NCBI GenBank assembly: GCA_910585215.1
Contig: CAJUDQ010000026.1
Location: 1-40,497, forward strand
DNA length: 40,497 bases
Origin: an uncultured Lachnospiraceae bacterium
GTDB taxonomy: Bacteria > Bacillota > Clostridia > Lachnospirales > Lachnospiraceae
Direction: 5' to 3'
In this document: piece after piece, positions 1 through 6,977 of the stretch
Layout: each line of letters opens with the position of its first letter
Numbering within the stretch: the stretch's first letter is position 1
Position numbers and translations under genes: made by a program
The notes under the pieces: model-generated
Databases searched by the model: none
What the model was told of the DNA's origin: nothing
Seen by the model: the letters and a program-made list of their open reading frames with translations, nothing else

Positions 1-44
1 TATCTTTCTACTATAATTATTGAAATAATTTCATTTTTTAGTAG

Positions 45-73
45 TTGATATTTGTTATCAGAACGTCTATAAT
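45..73 (+). promoter_or_regulatory. Predicted sigma-A promoter of the WYL regulator gene
   Basis: TTGATA (45-50) and TATAAT (68-73) are separated by 17 bases, a near-consensus vegetative promoter. The tandem sequence CGGATAT-CGGATAT follows at about 83-96, in the expected transcription start region, and could be a regulator site. The promoter reads into the gene starting at 139. It is inferred from consensus only. Confidence 0.65.
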
Positions 74-138
74 AAATATATTCGGATATCGGATATCAAA
101 ATCCCAGTATGAAATTATTTATAAAGGAGGCGATGCAG

Positions 139-1035
139 ATGCGGGAAAGCCGGTTGTTTAAAATTATCTATTATTTACTTGACAAAGGTTCAGCAACCGC
201 CAGAGAATTGGCGGAAAGATTTGAGGTATCTGCAAGAACAATTTACAGGGATATTGATGTATTAAGCAGTACAGGTATTCCGGTTTATACCGAAACAGGA
301 CGAAATGGCGGGATTTATCTGCTGACCGATTTTGTTCTCGACAAAACCATAATATCTGCACAGGAAAAGCAGGAGATATTAGCTGCTTTGCAGGGATTGG
401 TGCTTATTGACAGTGAATATAAAAAAGATATTATGGAAAAGCTTTCGGCTCTCTTTCAGATTCATTCCATTGACTGGATTGAAGTTGATTTTTCCAGATG
501 GGGTAATAAACCGCAGGATAATAAAAAATTTGAGATATTAAAAACTGCAGTCCTTCAAAACAGATGTATAAAAATTTCTTATGCAGATTCTTATGGGAAA
601 ACGAACGAGAGAATTATTCAGCCTCTAAAGCTGTTTTACAAGTCAAAAGACTGGTATTTGAAAGCATATTGCAGATTGAAACAGGATTTTAGAATGTTTA
701 AATTAAACAGGATTTTAGAATGGGAGCTTTTGGAAGAACAGTTTCTTCCAATGGACTTTCCACAGATTCAGGATACATCCTGTCAGGCAGATACAAAAAT
801 AGTACTTCGTTTTCCAAAAGAACTTTCTTATCGTGTTTATGATGAATTTGATATAAATCAAATTCATACAGAAAAAAACGGAGATTTAACAGCGACTGCC
901 AATATGCCTCAGGACGACTGGCTGACTGGATATCTGCTTTCTTTTGGAGGACAGGTTGAAATTATAGAACCAGTATATTTGAAAAAGATTCTTGCACAAA
1001 AAGCAAAAGAAATATATAAAAAATATAAAATATGA
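139..1035 (+). CDS. HTH/WYL-domain transcriptional regulator (YafY type)
   Basis: This is a one-component DNA-binding regulator of about 298 residues. An N-terminal winged helix-turn-helix (about residues 1-60, with the recognition segment SARTIYRDIDVLSS) is followed by a middle and C-terminal WYL domain (about 140-225) and a WCX-like tail. The HTH_11 plus WYL layout is typical of YafY-like regulators, which often sense a small ligand or nucleic acid and control a neighbouring gene. I chose ATG 139 because AAAGGAGG at 123-130 lies 8 bases upstream; ATG 109 has no Shine-Dalgarno and ATG 133 is too close. The only gene immediately downstream is the ClbS-like gene at 1122, which is the likely target. 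The ligand is unknown. Confidence 0.88.
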   Translation: MRESRLFKIIYYLLDKGSATARELAERFEVSARTIYRDIDVLSSTGIPVYTETGRNGGIYLLTDFVLDKTIISAQEKQEILAALQGLVLIDSEYKKDIMEKLSALFQIHSIDWIEVDFSRWGNKPQDNKKFEILKTAVLQNRCIKISYADSYGKTNERIIQPLKLFYKSKDWYLKAYCRLKQDFRMFKLNRILEWELLEEQFLPMDFPQIQDTSCQADTKIVLRFPKELSYRVYDEFDINQIHTEKNGDLTATANMPQDDWLTGYLLSFGGQVEIIEPVYLKKILAQKAKEIYKKYKI

Positions 1036-1065
1036 CATAACATGTCAGTGTTTATATCCTATAAT
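1033..1065 (+). promoter_or_regulatory. Promoter and palindromic operator candidate ahead of the ClbS-like gene
   Basis: TGACAT (1033-1038) and ATGTCA (1042-1047) form an inverted repeat around the centre AAC, starting at the regulator's own stop codon. A promoter reading ATAACA (1037-1042), 17 bases, TATAAT (1060-1065) places the palindrome over its -35 element. A protein bound there would block or recruit polymerase. The WYL regulator just upstream is the obvious candidate, but that link is inference. Confidence 0.5.
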
Positions 1066-1121
1066 ATGTCTAACAGTTACTTTCAGACTGAAAAAACAGA
1101 AATAAAAAAGGAGAATAGACT

Positions 1122-1679
1122 ATGGCAAGACCTACATCAAAAACAGATTTAATCAGTGCATCAGAGGCTAATTATAAGCAGATGAACGAGCTTATTTCAT
1201 CATTTACAGAAAAAGAGCTGTCAACACCTTTTCAGTTTGGTGATGAAAAGAAAGAAGCTCATTGGAAGAGGGATAAAAATATTCGGGATATTTTGATTCA
1301 TCTGTATGAATGGCATCAGCTTTTGTTAAACTGGGTTTCGTCAAATTTAAATGGAGAGGCCGCAGCACTTTTGCCGCAGCCATATAATTGGAGAACCTAT
1401 GGGAAAATGAATGAAGAGTTTTGGAAAAAACATCAAAACACAGCTTTAGAAGAGGCAAAGCAGATGCTTGAAAAATCACACAAGGAAGTAATGGCTTTGA
1501 CAGAAACCTTTACAAATGAGCAGCTGTTTTCAAAAGGAGTGTATTCGTGGACAAATGGAAATGCTCTGGGTTCATATTTTGTCAGCAATACGTCAAGCCA
1601 TTACGACTGGGCTGTGAAGAAGCTGAAGGCGCACAGAAAAAACTGTAAAAATATACAGAAAAAATCCATTTTATCCTAA
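1122..1679 (+). CDS. ClbS/DfsB family (DUF1706) four-helix-bundle protein
   Basis: The protein has 185 residues and matches the ClbS/DfsB family as I know it: an opening like ARPTSKTDLISASEANY, a conserved WKRDKNIRDILIHLYEWH segment near residues 48-66, and a closing histidine segment (SHYDWAVKKLKAH). ClbS in colibactin producers is a cytoplasmic self-resistance protein that opens the genotoxin's cyclopropane. Most relatives outside that cluster have no known substrate, so a detoxification role here is only inference. The DinB-like fold is suggested by regularly spaced helices. The ribosome binding site AAAAAGGAG precedes the ATG. It has its own predicted promoter and probably answers to the upstream WYL regulator. 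No colibactin or other toxin synthesis genes are in view. Confidence 0.82.
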   Translation: MARPTSKTDLISASEANYKQMNELISSFTEKELSTPFQFGDEKKEAHWKRDKNIRDILIHLYEWHQLLLNWVSSNLNGEAAALLPQPYNWRTYGKMNEEFWKKHQNTALEEAKQMLEKSHKEVMALTETFTNEQLFSKGVYSWTNGNALGSYFVSNTSSHYDWAVKKLKAHRKNCKNIQKKSILS

Positions 1680-1747
1680 AAAGTGTTTGTTTTATCCAAT
1701 GTGTCATAACCCCCTCTGTTTTAGCTGTGGGGAGTGTCAAACACTTT
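1680..1747. repeat. Nested inverted repeat between convergent genes
   Basis: AAAGTGTTTG (1680-1689) is the exact complement of CAAACACTTT (1738-1747). This 10 bp outer stem begins directly after the ClbS-like stop codon. It encloses 48 bases that hold the CCCC...GGGG hairpin described separately. The position between convergent genes suits a two-way terminator or transcript-end structure, although there is no long T run. Confidence 0.55.
1711..1741 (+). mobile_element. Orphan IS200/IS605-like right-end hairpin (degenerate)
   Basis: CCCC (1711-1714) and GGGG (1729-1732) flank a TTTTAG-containing loop, followed by AGTGTCAAA. The 14-base tail TGGGGAGTGTCAAA (1728-1741) recurs exactly at 22041-22054 after a cleaner hairpin. 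The form CCCC..TTTAG..GGGGAGTGTCAA resembles right ends of IS200/IS605 elements, which also form the 3' part of TnpB guide RNAs. That comparison is from memory. No tnpA or tnpB lies nearby, so this would be a relic. Confidence 0.4.
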
Positions 1748-1762
1748 GGGGAGTCTGATTTT

Positions 1763-2896
1763 TCAGATAGACGGATTATTTAAGAACGCCTGAATATAAG
1801 GAAGTGCAGCCCCGATTGTTATGTTATGTTTTGGCATTTTGCTTATCAGCAGAAAGTCCTGCGCTTCTTCAAATGGAGTCATCTGCCGGATTTTTTCATG
1901 AAGAAAAATGAGGTCTTCTTCTAACAGGTATTGGGCAAGATAGCCCCCAAGAATAAAATCGGTGTCATAAATTAAATGGAGCATATTAACTGCATTAGCA
2001 AGATTTGTCAGAAATTTCTCCCATCGACTGGAAGCGGCAAAATCTTTCTGACGGACTTTCATAAAAAAATCATCCATAGTTTCGTTTTCTTCTAGGAGAG
2101 CTGCCATAGATAGCAGAGTTTCCATGCAGCCTTGTCTCCCGCAGTAGCATTGGGAGCCATCCGGCTGCATTTGAATATGCTCTATAATAGAGCTGTGGCC
2201 ATGTTTTCCCGATAATATTTCACCTTTGGAAATAATAGCGGCTCCAAGATGTTTGCTTAATGAGAGATAAAATGCATCTGTAAGTTCAGGTGACATCCAC
2301 ATTTCAGAAATAGCAGCGCTTTCTGCATCATGGATAAAAGAGCATGGGTATGGAAGATAGCGGGAAAATTCTGTAATGGAAAGTCCTGTACAGGACAGGA
2401 TTTTTCCGTATACTATTGTTTGTTTGTCAGGCGCAGTCAGTCCTTGTATGGCAAAGCCGATTCCAAGGACCGCGCTGTCTGATATGCCGATAGATTCTTT
2501 AAATTCAACTATTTTGGCACATACAGATTCAAAATAAGATTTTTTATTTTCATAAATAATTTCATATGCAGTGCGATGGATTTTTTCCCCATATAAATCG
2601 ACTGCAATCATTTTTACTTCTTTTTTTAATAGTTCCACTCCAATACTGATACGATAATTAGCAATAATAGAATAAGCAGAAGCCTTTCTTCCAACAAATT
2701 CAGTGTCAATCAGGCCGCTTTTTTGAATCAGGCCGTCTTTTTCCATAGCAGCTAAATTTGATGCCACAGTAGGGCGGCTTAGCCGGAGATAATAGGAAAT
2801 GTCCTGCTGGGACACTTTTTTGTTTTTATAAATATAATGATAAATCAAACTGCGGTTGTTTTGTTTAATTTGATTTGGAGTAATACTTTTTTCCAT
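1763..2896 (-). CDS. ROK family transcriptional regulator (NagC/XylR type)
   Basis: About 377 residues. An N-terminal winged helix (residues 1-70, with SQQDISYYLRLSRPTVASNL as the HTH) is joined to a ROK sugar-binding domain. The ROK zinc motif is present as CYCGRQGC preceded by a histidine-containing segment, and the HDAESAA segment matches the ROK kinase-like core, so sugar or sugar-phosphate binding is expected. I chose the inner ATG (2896) because AAGGA lies 8 bases upstream; the ATG at 2905 overlaps that site. The gene is divergent from the SDR-symporter-phosphatase operon, and TTTGTAAAA/TTTTACAAA sites lie in front of both. The likely role is a repressor relieved by the operon's sugar substrate, which is unidentified. 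Confidence 0.88.
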   Translation of the reverse strand: MEKSITPNQIKQNNRSLIYHYIYKNKKVSQQDISYYLRLSRPTVASNLAAMEKDGLIQKSGLIDTEFVGRKASAYSIIANYRISIGVELLKKEVKMIAVDLYGEKIHRTAYEIIYENKKSYFESVCAKIVEFKESIGISDSAVLGIGFAIQGLTAPDKQTIVYGKILSCTGLSITEFSRYLPYPCSFIHDAESAAISEMWMSPELTDAFYLSLSKHLGAAIISKGEILSGKHGHSSIIEHIQMQPDGSQCYCGRQGCMETLLSMAALLEENETMDDFFMKVRQKDFAASSRWEKFLTNLANAVNMLHLIYDTDFILGGYLAQYLLEEDLIFLHEKIRQMTPFEEAQDFLLISKMPKHNITIGAALPYIQAFLNNPSI

Positions 2897-2905
2897 AAAT
2901 ACCAT

Positions 2906-3103
2906 CCTTCTAATTTGTAAAACTATTTGGCAAAATATTATTATATCATAAATGTTACATTTAAGTCATTATATAGTTTCACTAATTTTTTTTCTATTTC
3001 TTTGTAGATAATTACATATTGACGAAATAAAATTTGTTTGATAATATGTAAATACAATTTGATAAAACATTTTACAAAATTAATTTAAAGAAAGGAGAAC
3101 GTC
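2906..3103. promoter_or_regulatory. Divergent control region: inverted 9-mers and promoter
   Basis: TTGACG (3019-3024), 17 bases, TAATAT (3042-3047) is a good promoter for the SDR operon. TTTGTAAAA (2914-2922) and its exact complement TTTTACAAA (3070-3078) sit just upstream of the two divergent start codons. These AT-rich half-palindromes are plausible ROK operators, placed to control both genes. The minus strand also has a TATAAT within about 2940-2950 but no clear -35. The remaining bases are AT-rich without an ORF. Confidence 0.55.
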
Positions 3104-3880
3104 ATGGGAATTATTGAAAAAATGAGATTGGACGGAAAAAAAGGATTTGTAACAGGAGGTGCAAGAGGCATTGGAAAAAGCACAGCAACAGCATTTGCGG
3201 AAGCAGGAGCAGATATTGCGATTGTAGATTTGGACTATGAAGAGGCAAAAAAGACAGCAAAAGAGCTTGCAGAGAATACCGGCAGGAAGGTGATTGCGAT
3301 TCAGACAGACTGTACAAATAAGGAGCAGGTAGATGCAATGACAGAGCAGGTAGTAAAGGAACTGGGAGGACTTGATTTCTGTCATAATAACGCGGGGATT
3401 TGTATTAATGCTCCAGCAGAAGAGATGACGTATGAGCAGTGGAGTAAAGTAATTAATATTAATTTGAATGGAATTTTTCTGACAGATATTGCAGCCGGAA
3501 AATATATGCTGGAACATGGTGGCGGCTCTATTATTAATACGGCGTCCATGTCCGCGCATATTGTCAATGTACCACAGCCGCAGTGCGCATACAACGCTTC
3601 GAAAGCGGGCGTGATTCAGCTTACGAAATCTCTGGCAATTGAATGGGCAAAGCGCGGAGTGCGTGTAAACAGCATTAGTCCGGGATATATTGGCACAGAA
3701 TTGACTTTAAATTCTCCAACACTGATTCCATTGATTGAAAAATGGAATGATATGGCTCCATTAGGAAGAATGGGAAAACCGGAAGAATTAGAAGCAATCT
3801 GTGTATACCTTGCAGGAGATACAAGTTCTTTTACAACAGGGGCCGATTTTATTATTGACGGGGCGTTTACCTGTTTTTAA
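3104..3880 (+). CDS. Short-chain dehydrogenase/reductase, polyol dehydrogenase-like
   Basis: A 258-residue classical SDR. The cofactor motif TGGARGIG is at residues 17-24, NNAG at 95-98, a catalytic serine in TASMS near 148, and YNASK gives Y163 and K167. An acidic residue at the end of the second strand (VDLD, 41-44) suggests a preference for NAD over NADP. The stretch NVPQPQCAYNASKAGV resembles sugar-alcohol dehydrogenases and sorbose/xylulose reductases, so oxidation of a polyol or reduction of a ketose is likely; the substrate is not readable. It is the first gene of an operon, 16 bases ahead of a GPH symporter, with AAAGGAG before its ATG. The divergent ROK protein is the probable regulator. 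Confidence 0.87.
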   Translation: MGIIEKMRLDGKKGFVTGGARGIGKSTATAFAEAGADIAIVDLDYEEAKKTAKELAENTGRKVIAIQTDCTNKEQVDAMTEQVVKELGGLDFCHNNAGICINAPAEEMTYEQWSKVININLNGIFLTDIAAGKYMLEHGGGSIINTASMSAHIVNVPQPQCAYNASKAGVIQLTKSLAIEWAKRGVRVNSISPGYIGTELTLNSPTLIPLIEKWNDMAPLGRMGKPEELEAICVYLAGDTSSFTTGADFIIDGAFTCF

Positions 3881-3896
3881 AGGGAAAGGAGAAGTT

Positions 3897-5234
3897 ATGG
3901 GAAAATGGGGAAAACGTATTGGTTATGGTATTGGAGACCTTGGATGTAATTTGGTGTTCAGCACAATGGCATCTTATTTGATGGTTTTCTATACGGATGT
4001 GTTTGGGATTACGGCAGCGGCTGCCGGCACAATGATGCTGGTGACAAAATTTATTGATGCCTTTACAGATACCGGTATGGGATTGATTGTAGATAGAACC
4101 CATACGAAGTGGGGGCAGGGACGGCCATATTTTCTGCTGGGAGCAGTGCCGTTTGCAATTTTTACATTTTTAACTTTTTATATTCCAGATTTTGGAAGCA
4201 CCGGAAAACTGGTATGGGCATATTTGACATACTGTCTGCTATGTACAGCGTATACGGTTGTAAATATACCATTAAATACAATCGTTCCAAGGCTTACATC
4301 AGATATTCATGAACGGGATGTTCTGGTATCTACAAGAATGGTATGTGCTATGGCGGGAACAGCAGTGGTTATGTCTATTACAGAGCCTTTGGTGCAGTTC
4401 TTTGGAAAGGGAAATGAGGCGAAGGGCTATCTTATTACAATGACATTATATGGGATTGCAGCAATGTTTATCTTTTTTGTGACATTTGCAAGCACAAAAG
4501 AGGTAGTGCCTCCTGCGGTCAATCAGAAACATTCTTCATTGAGAGAAGATTTTAAAGGGCTTACTGGTCAGGCATGGATATTGTTTTTGCTGAATTTGTT
4601 TTATTTTTCCCTTTATGTAGTCAGAAGCACTACAGTTATTTATTATTTTAAATATAATCTTGGCAGAACAGACTGGCTTTCGCTGGTAGGTATACTGGGT
4701 ATTTTATCAGGACTGCCGATGCTTCTCCTTCTTCCTTCATTGGAAAAGAAGTATAGCAAGAAAAATCTGATGTTTTTCAGTATTATTCTGTATATAGCGG
4801 GCGATTTGCTTATTTACGCAGGCAGAAATCAAGCGGCATGCCTTTTGGCTGGTCTGGTTATCACAGGTCTTGGGATTTATGGTGTTTTTGGGATTACCTT
4901 TGCCATGCAGCCAGATGTGATTGACTATTCTGAATATAAAAACAATGCCAGTGTAGCGGGATTGATTGCGGCGTTTCAGGGTTTTTTTGTAAAAGGCGGA
5001 ATGGGGCTTACAAGTTTTATTATCGGAGCGTTTTTGAAAAAAGGCGGATATATTGCCAATGCGGTTCAGACAGAAAAAGCTCTTTCTTATATTGAAATAT
5101 GTTTTATCTGGATTCCGATTGTATTATGTATATTAATCGCAGTACTTACCTACTTTTATAAGCTGGATAGCCTGCGGGGAGAAATGACGCGGGAATTGGA
5201 GAAGCGGAGAGGAAATTTGGAAAATGAAGTGTAG
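3897..5234 (+). CDS. GPH family (MelB-like) sugar:cation symporter
   Basis: About 445 residues with roughly twelve hydrophobic helices. The start is MGKWGKRIGYGIGDLGCNL, the usual opening of glycoside-pentoside-hexuronide symporters, and residues about 58-72 contain the conserved DRTHTKWGQGRPYF loop. It should import a sugar, glycoside or polyol with Na+ or H+ across the cell membrane. ATG 3897 is preferred because AAAGGAGAAG lies just upstream and the longer reading frame would run back into the dehydrogenase gene. Its 3' end overlaps the next start by 11 bases, so the two are probably translationally coupled. The partner dehydrogenase suggests a sugar alcohol as cargo. Confidence 0.9.
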   Translation: MGKWGKRIGYGIGDLGCNLVFSTMASYLMVFYTDVFGITAAAAGTMMLVTKFIDAFTDTGMGLIVDRTHTKWGQGRPYFLLGAVPFAIFTFLTFYIPDFGSTGKLVWAYLTYCLLCTAYTVVNIPLNTIVPRLTSDIHERDVLVSTRMVCAMAGTAVVMSITEPLVQFFGKGNEAKGYLITMTLYGIAAMFIFFVTFASTKEVVPPAVNQKHSSLREDFKGLTGQAWILFLLNLFYFSLYVVRSTTVIYYFKYNLGRTDWLSLVGILGILSGLPMLLLLPSLEKKYSKKNLMFFSIILYIAGDLLIYAGRNQAACLLAGLVITGLGIYGVFGITFAMQPDVIDYSEYKNNASVAGLIAAFQGFFVKGGMGLTSFIIGAFLKKGGYIANAVQTEKALSYIEICFIWIPIVLCILIAVLTYFYKLDSLRGEMTRELEKRRGNLENEV

Positions 5235-5880
5235 AGGCGCAATTTTTGATATGGACGGAGTCCTTTTTGATACAGAGAGAATTTATCAAAAGATATGGCG
5301 ACAAATTGCAAATGAGAATGGAATAGAGCTTGGAACTGGTTTTTTAAGGGCGATATCCGGCACAAATGGAACATATATGCGTCAGGTTATTGAAAGGTAT
5401 TATCATGTTTCTGACGGAACTGACATTATGGAAGAATGTAGGAAGCGAATGAGGAAAGAACTGTCTGTTTGCGTTCCAATGAAAAAGGGCGTGCCGGAAA
5501 TATTAGAGTTTTTCCAAAAAAATGAAATATGTATGGCAGTAGCGAGCAGCAGTTCTATGCAGCAGATAAAAGGAAATATAGAAAAAGCTGGTCTATCTGA
5601 TTATTTTTCTGAATTTGTCAGCGGGGAAGAAGTAAAACACGGAAAACCGGCTCCTGATATTTTTCTCTATGCAGCAGATAAGCTTGGCTGTATGCCAGAA
5701 GAATGTGTAGTGTTCGAAGACAGTGAGAATGGAATAAAAGCCGGATATACGGCAGAGTGCAAGACAGTTATGATACCGGATTTAATAGAGGCATCGCCTG
5801 CTATCCTGCCATATTGTAGAAAGATATGCAGGGACCTTCTGCAGGCAAAAAAGGAAGTAAGAGAATATTTCGGTATGTAA
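5224..5880 (+). CDS. HAD superfamily hydrolase, beta-phosphoglucomutase-like
   Basis: A 218-residue subfamily IA HAD protein. Motif I is FDMDGVLFD with nucleophile D9 and acid/base D11, followed by a helical cap (about 15-85). The motif II serine is in VASSSSM, the motif III lysine in HGKPAPDIF, and the motif IV acids in VVFEDSENG. Such proteins act as sugar-phosphate phosphatases or as beta-phosphoglucomutase. In this operon it could dephosphorylate or isomerise a sugar phosphate made downstream of the imported compound, or clear a toxic phosphate. The start overlaps the symporter stop (ATGAAGTGTAG). No kinase gene lies nearby, which leaves its substrate open. Confidence 0.85.
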   Translation: MKCRGAIFDMDGVLFDTERIYQKIWRQIANENGIELGTGFLRAISGTNGTYMRQVIERYYHVSDGTDIMEECRKRMRKELSVCVPMKKGVPEILEFFQKNEICMAVASSSSMQQIKGNIEKAGLSDYFSEFVSGEEVKHGKPAPDIFLYAADKLGCMPEECVVFEDSENGIKAGYTAECKTVMIPDLIEASPAILPYCRKICRDLLQAKKEVREYFGM

Positions 5881-5952
5881 AAGCAGGAAGAGACATAAAA
5901 TAACAGAACTGTTGTATTGAAAAACAAATAAAAAATATTATAGGGTATAATT

Positions 5953-6000
5953 GGGAACCGTTATATTTTTGTATGTAAATACTTAATATAACGGTTTCCC
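5953..6000 (+). terminator. Hairpin terminator of the SDR-GPH-HAD operon
   Basis: GGGAACCGTTATATT (5953-5967) pairs with AATATAACGGTTTCCC (5985-6000) with one bulged T, giving a 15 bp stem with a 17-base loop. The following TTTGGTT is a weak T tract. It lies 73 bases after the HAD stop and before the queF promoter. Confidence 0.7.
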
Positions 6001-6020
6001 TTTGGTTAAAAATAAATAGC

Positions 6021-6096
6021 TTGTTTCTTTTGATGTTTTGAAATATAATTTAGTAGAAGTTTATTTTTCAGAAGCACTATGGATGCTGAAAAATAA
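6021..6096 (+). promoter_or_regulatory. queF promoter and leader hairpin
   Basis: TTGTTT (6021-6026), 17 bases, TATAAT (6044-6049) forms a promoter 140 bases ahead of queF. In the early leader, TTATTTTTCAG (6061-6071) is the exact complement of CTGAAAAATAA (6086-6096), an 11 bp hairpin with a 14-base loop. I looked for preQ1-I, II and III riboswitch features, expected for many queF leaders, and did not see a convincing match. The rest of 5881-6189 is AT-rich with no ORF. Confidence 0.55.
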
Positions 6097-6189
6097 TAGA
6101 AATACAGCCAGAATGGTAATCGTATAATAGTTATTCTTAAAAATTATTGAAACATGAATTTATATTAAGGAGGATTTATTAGGAAACTT

Positions 6190-6687
6190 ATGGAAGGAAG
6201 AAATTCAGAAGAAAAACAGGGAATTACTTTATTGGGGAGTCAGGGAACAAGATATCCGTCAGACTACGCCCCTGAAGTATTAGAAACCTTTATAAACAAG
6301 CATCAGGAAAATGATTATTTTGTAAAATTTAACTGTCCTGAATTTACCAGTCTCTGTCCAATTACCGGTCAGCCTGATTTTGCTACAATTACAATTTCCT
6401 ATGTGCCGGATATCAAAATGGTAGAGAGCAAATCTTTAAAATTATATTTATTCAGCTTTCGAAATCATGGAGATTTTCATGAAGATTGTGTAAACATTAT
6501 TATGAAAGATTTAATAAAATTAATGGACCCAAAATATATTGAGGTATGGGGAAAATTCACTCCGAGGGGCGGTATCTCCATTGACCCGTACTGCAATTAT
6601 GGAAAAGCCGGAACAAAATGGGAACAGGTAGCATGGAACAGACTGGCAAATCATGATTTGTATCCTGAAAAAATAGATAACAGATAA
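6190..6687 (+). CDS. queF: NADPH-dependent 7-cyano-7-deazaguanine reductase
   Basis: A 165-residue cytoplasmic enzyme that reduces preQ0 to preQ1 in queuosine biosynthesis. It has the same length as the B. subtilis type QueF and closely resembles it as I recall that sequence. The nucleophilic cysteine is C56 in FTSLCPITGQPDFA and D63 follows. The QueF motif ESKSLKLYLFSFRNHGDFHE is intact, as is the C-terminal FTPRGGISIDP. ATG 6190 aligns with the family start, yet the strong AAGGAGG (6167-6173) lies 16 bases away, further than usual; a weaker AGGA at 6181-6184 is nearer. An in-frame ATT at 6178 would fit the strong site better. No other queuosine genes are in the window. Confidence 0.96.
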   Translation: MEGRNSEEKQGITLLGSQGTRYPSDYAPEVLETFINKHQENDYFVKFNCPEFTSLCPITGQPDFATITISYVPDIKMVESKSLKLYLFSFRNHGDFHEDCVNIIMKDLIKLMDPKYIEVWGKFTPRGGISIDPYCNYGKAGTKWEQVAWNRLANHDLYPEKIDNR

Positions 6688-6710
6688 TTTTAAACAAAAG
6701 GAGGAAAAAT

Positions 6711-6877
6711 ATTTTTACAATTAACAGCAAGGATTCCCTTTCTTCTTAGGTAGGGGAGGAATTGCTTGGAACAATCATAACGGCAGCAGTGGGCAAAGCA
6801 AAAACGGTATCTTTTGCTGTCATGAGGCAATCTGCATAATTGTCCTGCTCCTGACTGCCGCGAGTGGATTGAAATAA
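6711..6877 (+). pseudogene. Possible decayed small secreted or membrane peptide gene
   Basis: AAAGGAGG (6697-6704) lies 10 bases after the queF stop and 6 bases before an ATT codon at 6711, an excellent initiation site without a normal start codon. The frame from 6711 runs 12 codons (IFTINSKDSLSS) to TAG at 6747. The frame open from 6725 to the stop at 6875-6877 then continues with a Gly/Asn-rich stretch (GRGGIAWNNHNGSSG), a CC pair, and a hydrophobic tail (AICIIVLLLTAASGLK). One added base near 6747 would join them into a protein of about 56 residues. This reads as a small gene with a frameshift and a degraded start, but chance cannot be excluded. The family was not recognised. Confidence 0.4.
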
Positions 6878-6977
6878 ATTATTATAAAAATGTTTGCTTT
6901 ATTTTCGATTTTGGGTTAAGATATACAATACAGGCAAAAACTATCATTAGATTCAGAAAAATTTGGAGGAAAAAAGT

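Noticed and set aside
3801..3896. Longer start for the GPH symporter
   Set aside because: It would overlap the dehydrogenase gene, lacks a ribosome site and adds residues unlike the family; ATG 3897 fits.
6050..6189. preQ1 riboswitch ahead of queF
   Set aside because: No C-rich loop with the typical A-rich tail near the ribosome site could be found by eye.
6725..6749. Programmed -1 ribosomal frameshifting in the small ORF after queF
   Set aside because: The overlap lacks a classic X-XXY-YYZ slippery heptamer in the right frame and no pseudoknot is evident; a mutation is simpler.
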